Below, piece after piece: positions 8,329 to 9,710 of a stretch of DNA of 9,710 nt. Source of the DNA: Cytophagales bacterium (lineage in GTDB: Bacteria; Bacteroidota; Bacteroidia; Cytophagales; Cyclobacteriaceae); NCBI GenBank assembly GCA_003541895.1, contig DPLR01000323.1, positions 1-9,710 of the forward strand, given 5' to 3'. The position numbers and the translations under genes were made by a program. How positions within the stretch are numbered: the first letter of the stretch is position 1; the number at the start of each line of letters is the position of its first letter. The notes below the pieces were generated by a model. That model was not told the DNA's origin. It did no database searches and saw only the letters and a list, made by a program, of their open reading frames with translations.

Positions 8329-8709
8329 ATGAATATTCCTGCAGAACTGAAATACACCAAAGATCACGAATGGGTAAAAATCGATGGCGCCACAGCGCTC
8401 GTTGGTATTACTGAATTTGCACAAGGCGAACTTGGAGATATTGTTTACGTTGATGTAACCACTGCCGGTTAGGAGTTGAATCAGCACGATGTTTTTGGAA
8501 CTGTGGAGGCAGTAAAGACCGTTTCTGATTTGTATCTACCGCTGAGTGGAAAAATTATTGAATTCAATAAATCGTTGGAGACCGCACCAGAAAAAGTGAA
8601 CTCAGATCCATACGGTGAAGGTTGGATGATTAAAATTGAAATAAAAAATCCGGCCGAGACTTCAGCGTTACTTTCTGCCGATCAATACAAGGAACTTATT
8701 GGTAAGTAA
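8329..8709 (+). pseudogene. gcvH: Glycine cleavage system H protein, interrupted by in-frame TAG at codon 48
   Basis: GcvH is the lipoyl carrier of the glycine cleavage system: its lipoyl arm takes the aminomethyl group from glycine decarboxylase (P protein), passes it to T, and is reoxidised by L. Read through the TAG, the frame has 127 codons before TAA at 8707-8709, counting that stop and the TAG, so about 126 residues, exactly family length. It begins [18 protein letters not shown] and contains the lipoyl site GTVEAVKTVSDLY with K63, followed by NSDPYGEGW. The TAG at 8470-8472 sits where homologues usually have Gln, Glu or Asp (context AG-x-EL). Terminated there, the product is 47 residues and lacks K63. 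There is no frameshift and no other damage on either side, so the lesion is recent, a sequencing error, or suppressed. A restart at TTG 8476 would give only half of the fold. The gene has its own promoter and lies 48 nt before lipA. Confidence 0.9.
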
Positions 8710-8757
8710 AATGTTTTGAAAGTGATGCTGTGATTTTTGCAGTATCAACCATCAAGA

Positions 8758-9639
8758 ATGATTGAACTCCCTGTTATATCACCTGAAGCAAAAAAACGCA
8801 AGCCAGAGTGGCTTCGTGTGAAATTGCCGGTCGGACCTGACTATGCAAGGGTTCGCAGATTGGTAGACGAAAACAAACTTCACACGATTTGCGAAAGTGG
8901 TAATTGTCCTAACATGGGCGAGTGTTGGGGCGCGGGCACGGCCACATTTATGATCTTGGGAAATATATGCACACGCAGCTGTACATTTTGTGCAGTAGCT
9001 ACCGGCCGCCCAACTGAGTACGATACCGATGAACCTGCACGTGTTGCAGAGGCCATCAAAAAAATGGGAGTGAAGCATGCCGTGATCACTTCGGTAAATC
9101 GCGATGAATTGAAAGATCGCGGGGCAGAAATCTGGTATCAAACCGTGGTGCAAACCAAGTCCTTAAGTCCATCCACGACAATTGAAACACTGATCCCCGA
9201 TACAAAAGGAAACTGGGATGCGCTATACCGCATGATTGATGGTGGACAAGAAGTAGTTTCTCACAATATGGAAACCGTTGGCCGTCTTTATAGAATGGTA
9301 CGCCCGCAAGCCAAATATGAACGCAGCCTTGAACAAATCAAGAGGATACGCGAAGCAGAAAAGAGAACCAAGTCCGGCATTATGCTAGGTGTGGGTGAAA
9401 CAAAAGAAGAAGTGTTTAAAGCGATGGATGATCTGGCAGGGAATGGATTAATGATACTCACACTCGGTCAATACCTTCAACCTACCAAAATGCATTTGGA
9501 AGTTGCCGAGTTTATCCATCCGGATACTTTTGCGATGTATAAAGAAGAAGGCCTGAAGCGCGGATTGAAATATGTTGAATCAGGTCCGCTGGTCCGCTCC
9601 AGCTATCATGCCGAGCGCCATGTGCATGTGGCTTTCTAA
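8758..9639 (+). CDS. lipA: Lipoyl synthase (radical SAM)
   Basis: LipA inserts two sulfur atoms at C6 and C8 of a protein-bound octanoyl chain, finishing the lipoyl cofactor on GcvH and on the E2 subunits of 2-oxoacid dehydrogenases. The product has 293 residues, normal for the family. The auxiliary 4Fe-4S cluster motif is C45-x4-C50-x5-C56 and the radical SAM motif is C71-x3-C75-x2-C78. The C-terminal RSSY at 280-283 provides the serine that completes the auxiliary cluster. GIMLGVGET and GQYLQPTK are further family blocks. I chose ATG 8758 because MIELPVI followed by PEWLRVKLP matches the usual N-terminus; a TTG at 8737 would add seven residues of no recognised value. No Shine-Dalgarno is visible. 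The gap of 48 nt from gcvH holds no good promoter, so the pair is probably one operon. All key residues are present, so the enzyme should be active although its neighbouring substrate gene is broken. Confidence 0.97.
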   Translation: MIELPVISPEAKKRKPEWLRVKLPVGPDYARVRRLVDENKLHTICESGNCPNMGECWGAGTATFMILGNICTRSCTFCAVATGRPTEYDTDEPARVAEAIKKMGVKHAVITSVNRDELKDRGAEIWYQTVVQTKSLSPSTTIETLIPDTKGNWDALYRMIDGGQEVVSHNMETVGRLYRMVRPQAKYERSLEQIKRIREAEKRTKSGIMLGVGETKEEVFKAMDDLAGNGLMILTLGQYLQPTKMHLEVAEFIHPDTFAMYKEEGLKRGLKYVESGPLVRSSYHAERHVHVAF

Positions 9640-9644
9640 TCAGG

Positions 9645-9672
9645 AGTAAGAATCAAGCAGTAAGAAGTAAGA
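9645..9672. repeat. Heptanucleotide tandem repeat after lipA
   Basis: Four consecutive 7-nt units fill 9645-9672: AGTAAGA, ATCAAGC, AGTAAGA and AGTAAGA. Three are identical and the second is degenerate. The array begins five bases after the lipA stop codon. It is non-coding as far as can be seen and resembles the short heptad arrays that occur between genes in some bacterial genomes. No function is assigned. Confidence 0.65.
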
Positions 9673-9688
9673 ATGGATTTGGCAAGAT

Positions 9689-9702
9689 GAGATAATTATC
9701 TC
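9689..9702. other. Perfect 14-nt palindrome near the window end
   Basis: GAGATAATTATCTC is its own reverse complement over all 14 bases. It lies 50 nt after the lipA stop and 8 nt before the window end. It could be a binding site for a dimeric regulator of a gene beyond the window. As RNA it would be a weak, nearly loopless hairpin, so a terminator is less likely, and chance cannot be excluded. Confidence 0.4.
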
Positions 9703-9710
9703 CCTTACAG

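Noticed and set aside
8470..8472. TAG as a pyrrolysine codon or programmed recoding signal
   Set aside because: The H protein needs no special residue here, homologues have ordinary Gln, Glu or Asp, and no recoding element is recognisable downstream.
8476..8709. A separate small gene starting at TTG 8476
   Set aside because: It is simply the C-terminal part of GcvH, containing the lipoyl site, in the same frame as the first 47 codons; there is no promoter or ribosome site for it and half the fold would be missing.
8731..8739. Promoter for lipA alone (TGATTTTTG)
   Set aside because: The TA of the -7 box is altered and the nearest upstream TTG is at the wrong distance (14 nt).
8737..8757. lipA start at TTG 8737
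   Set aside because: The extra seven residues do not match the family N-terminus, and ATG 8758 gives the expected MIELPV opening.
8779..9153. Open frame of 124 codons on the minus strand
   Set aside because: It is the shadow of the conserved cysteine-rich part of lipA.

Overview
The window looks like chromosome of a Bacteroidota bacterium, most likely of the Cytophagales type, on three grounds. It carries a giant sprA gene (outer-membrane translocon of the type IX secretion system, found only in this phylum). A clean Bacteroidota-style promoter (TTG, 19 nt, TAnnTTTG) lies before gcvH. None of the genes has a clear Shine-Dalgarno sequence. G+C is moderate, and all real genes lie on the + strand.

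Layout: 1-156 is the probable C-terminal end of an unrecognised gene. 157-420 is AT-rich non-coding DNA with several weak inverted repeats and no convincing promoter. 421-1011 is ruvA (Holliday-junction branch migration). Six bases later, 1018-8271 is sprA, about three quarters of the window, with a non-ATG start and a signal peptide. 8272-8328 is a short intergenic region holding the promoter and an overlapping inverted repeat. 8329-8709 is gcvH (glycine cleavage H protein), interrupted by an in-frame TAG at codon 48. 8758-9639 is lipA (lipoyl synthase), intact. 9640-9710 carries a short run of 7-nt tandem repeats and a perfect 14-nt palindrome.

Functionally there are two blocks. ruvA-sprA appears co-transcribed but joins unrelated functions (DNA repair and protein secretion/gliding); as I recall, this neighbourhood recurs in Bacteroidota. 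gcvH-lipA makes metabolic sense, because LipA completes the lipoyl cofactor that GcvH carries on a single lysine.

I see no wholly new system. The strongest anomaly is the gcvH amber codon: it lies upstream of the lipoyl-lysine codon, while the remaining 78 codons are perfectly conserved in frame. That indicates a very recent nonsense mutation, a base-calling error, or (least likely) translational read-through. Within SprA, a four-cysteine cluster including CPNC, an EF-hand-like loop, an AT-rich Asn-rich segment and a Pro/Ala/Lys linker are secondary points of interest.
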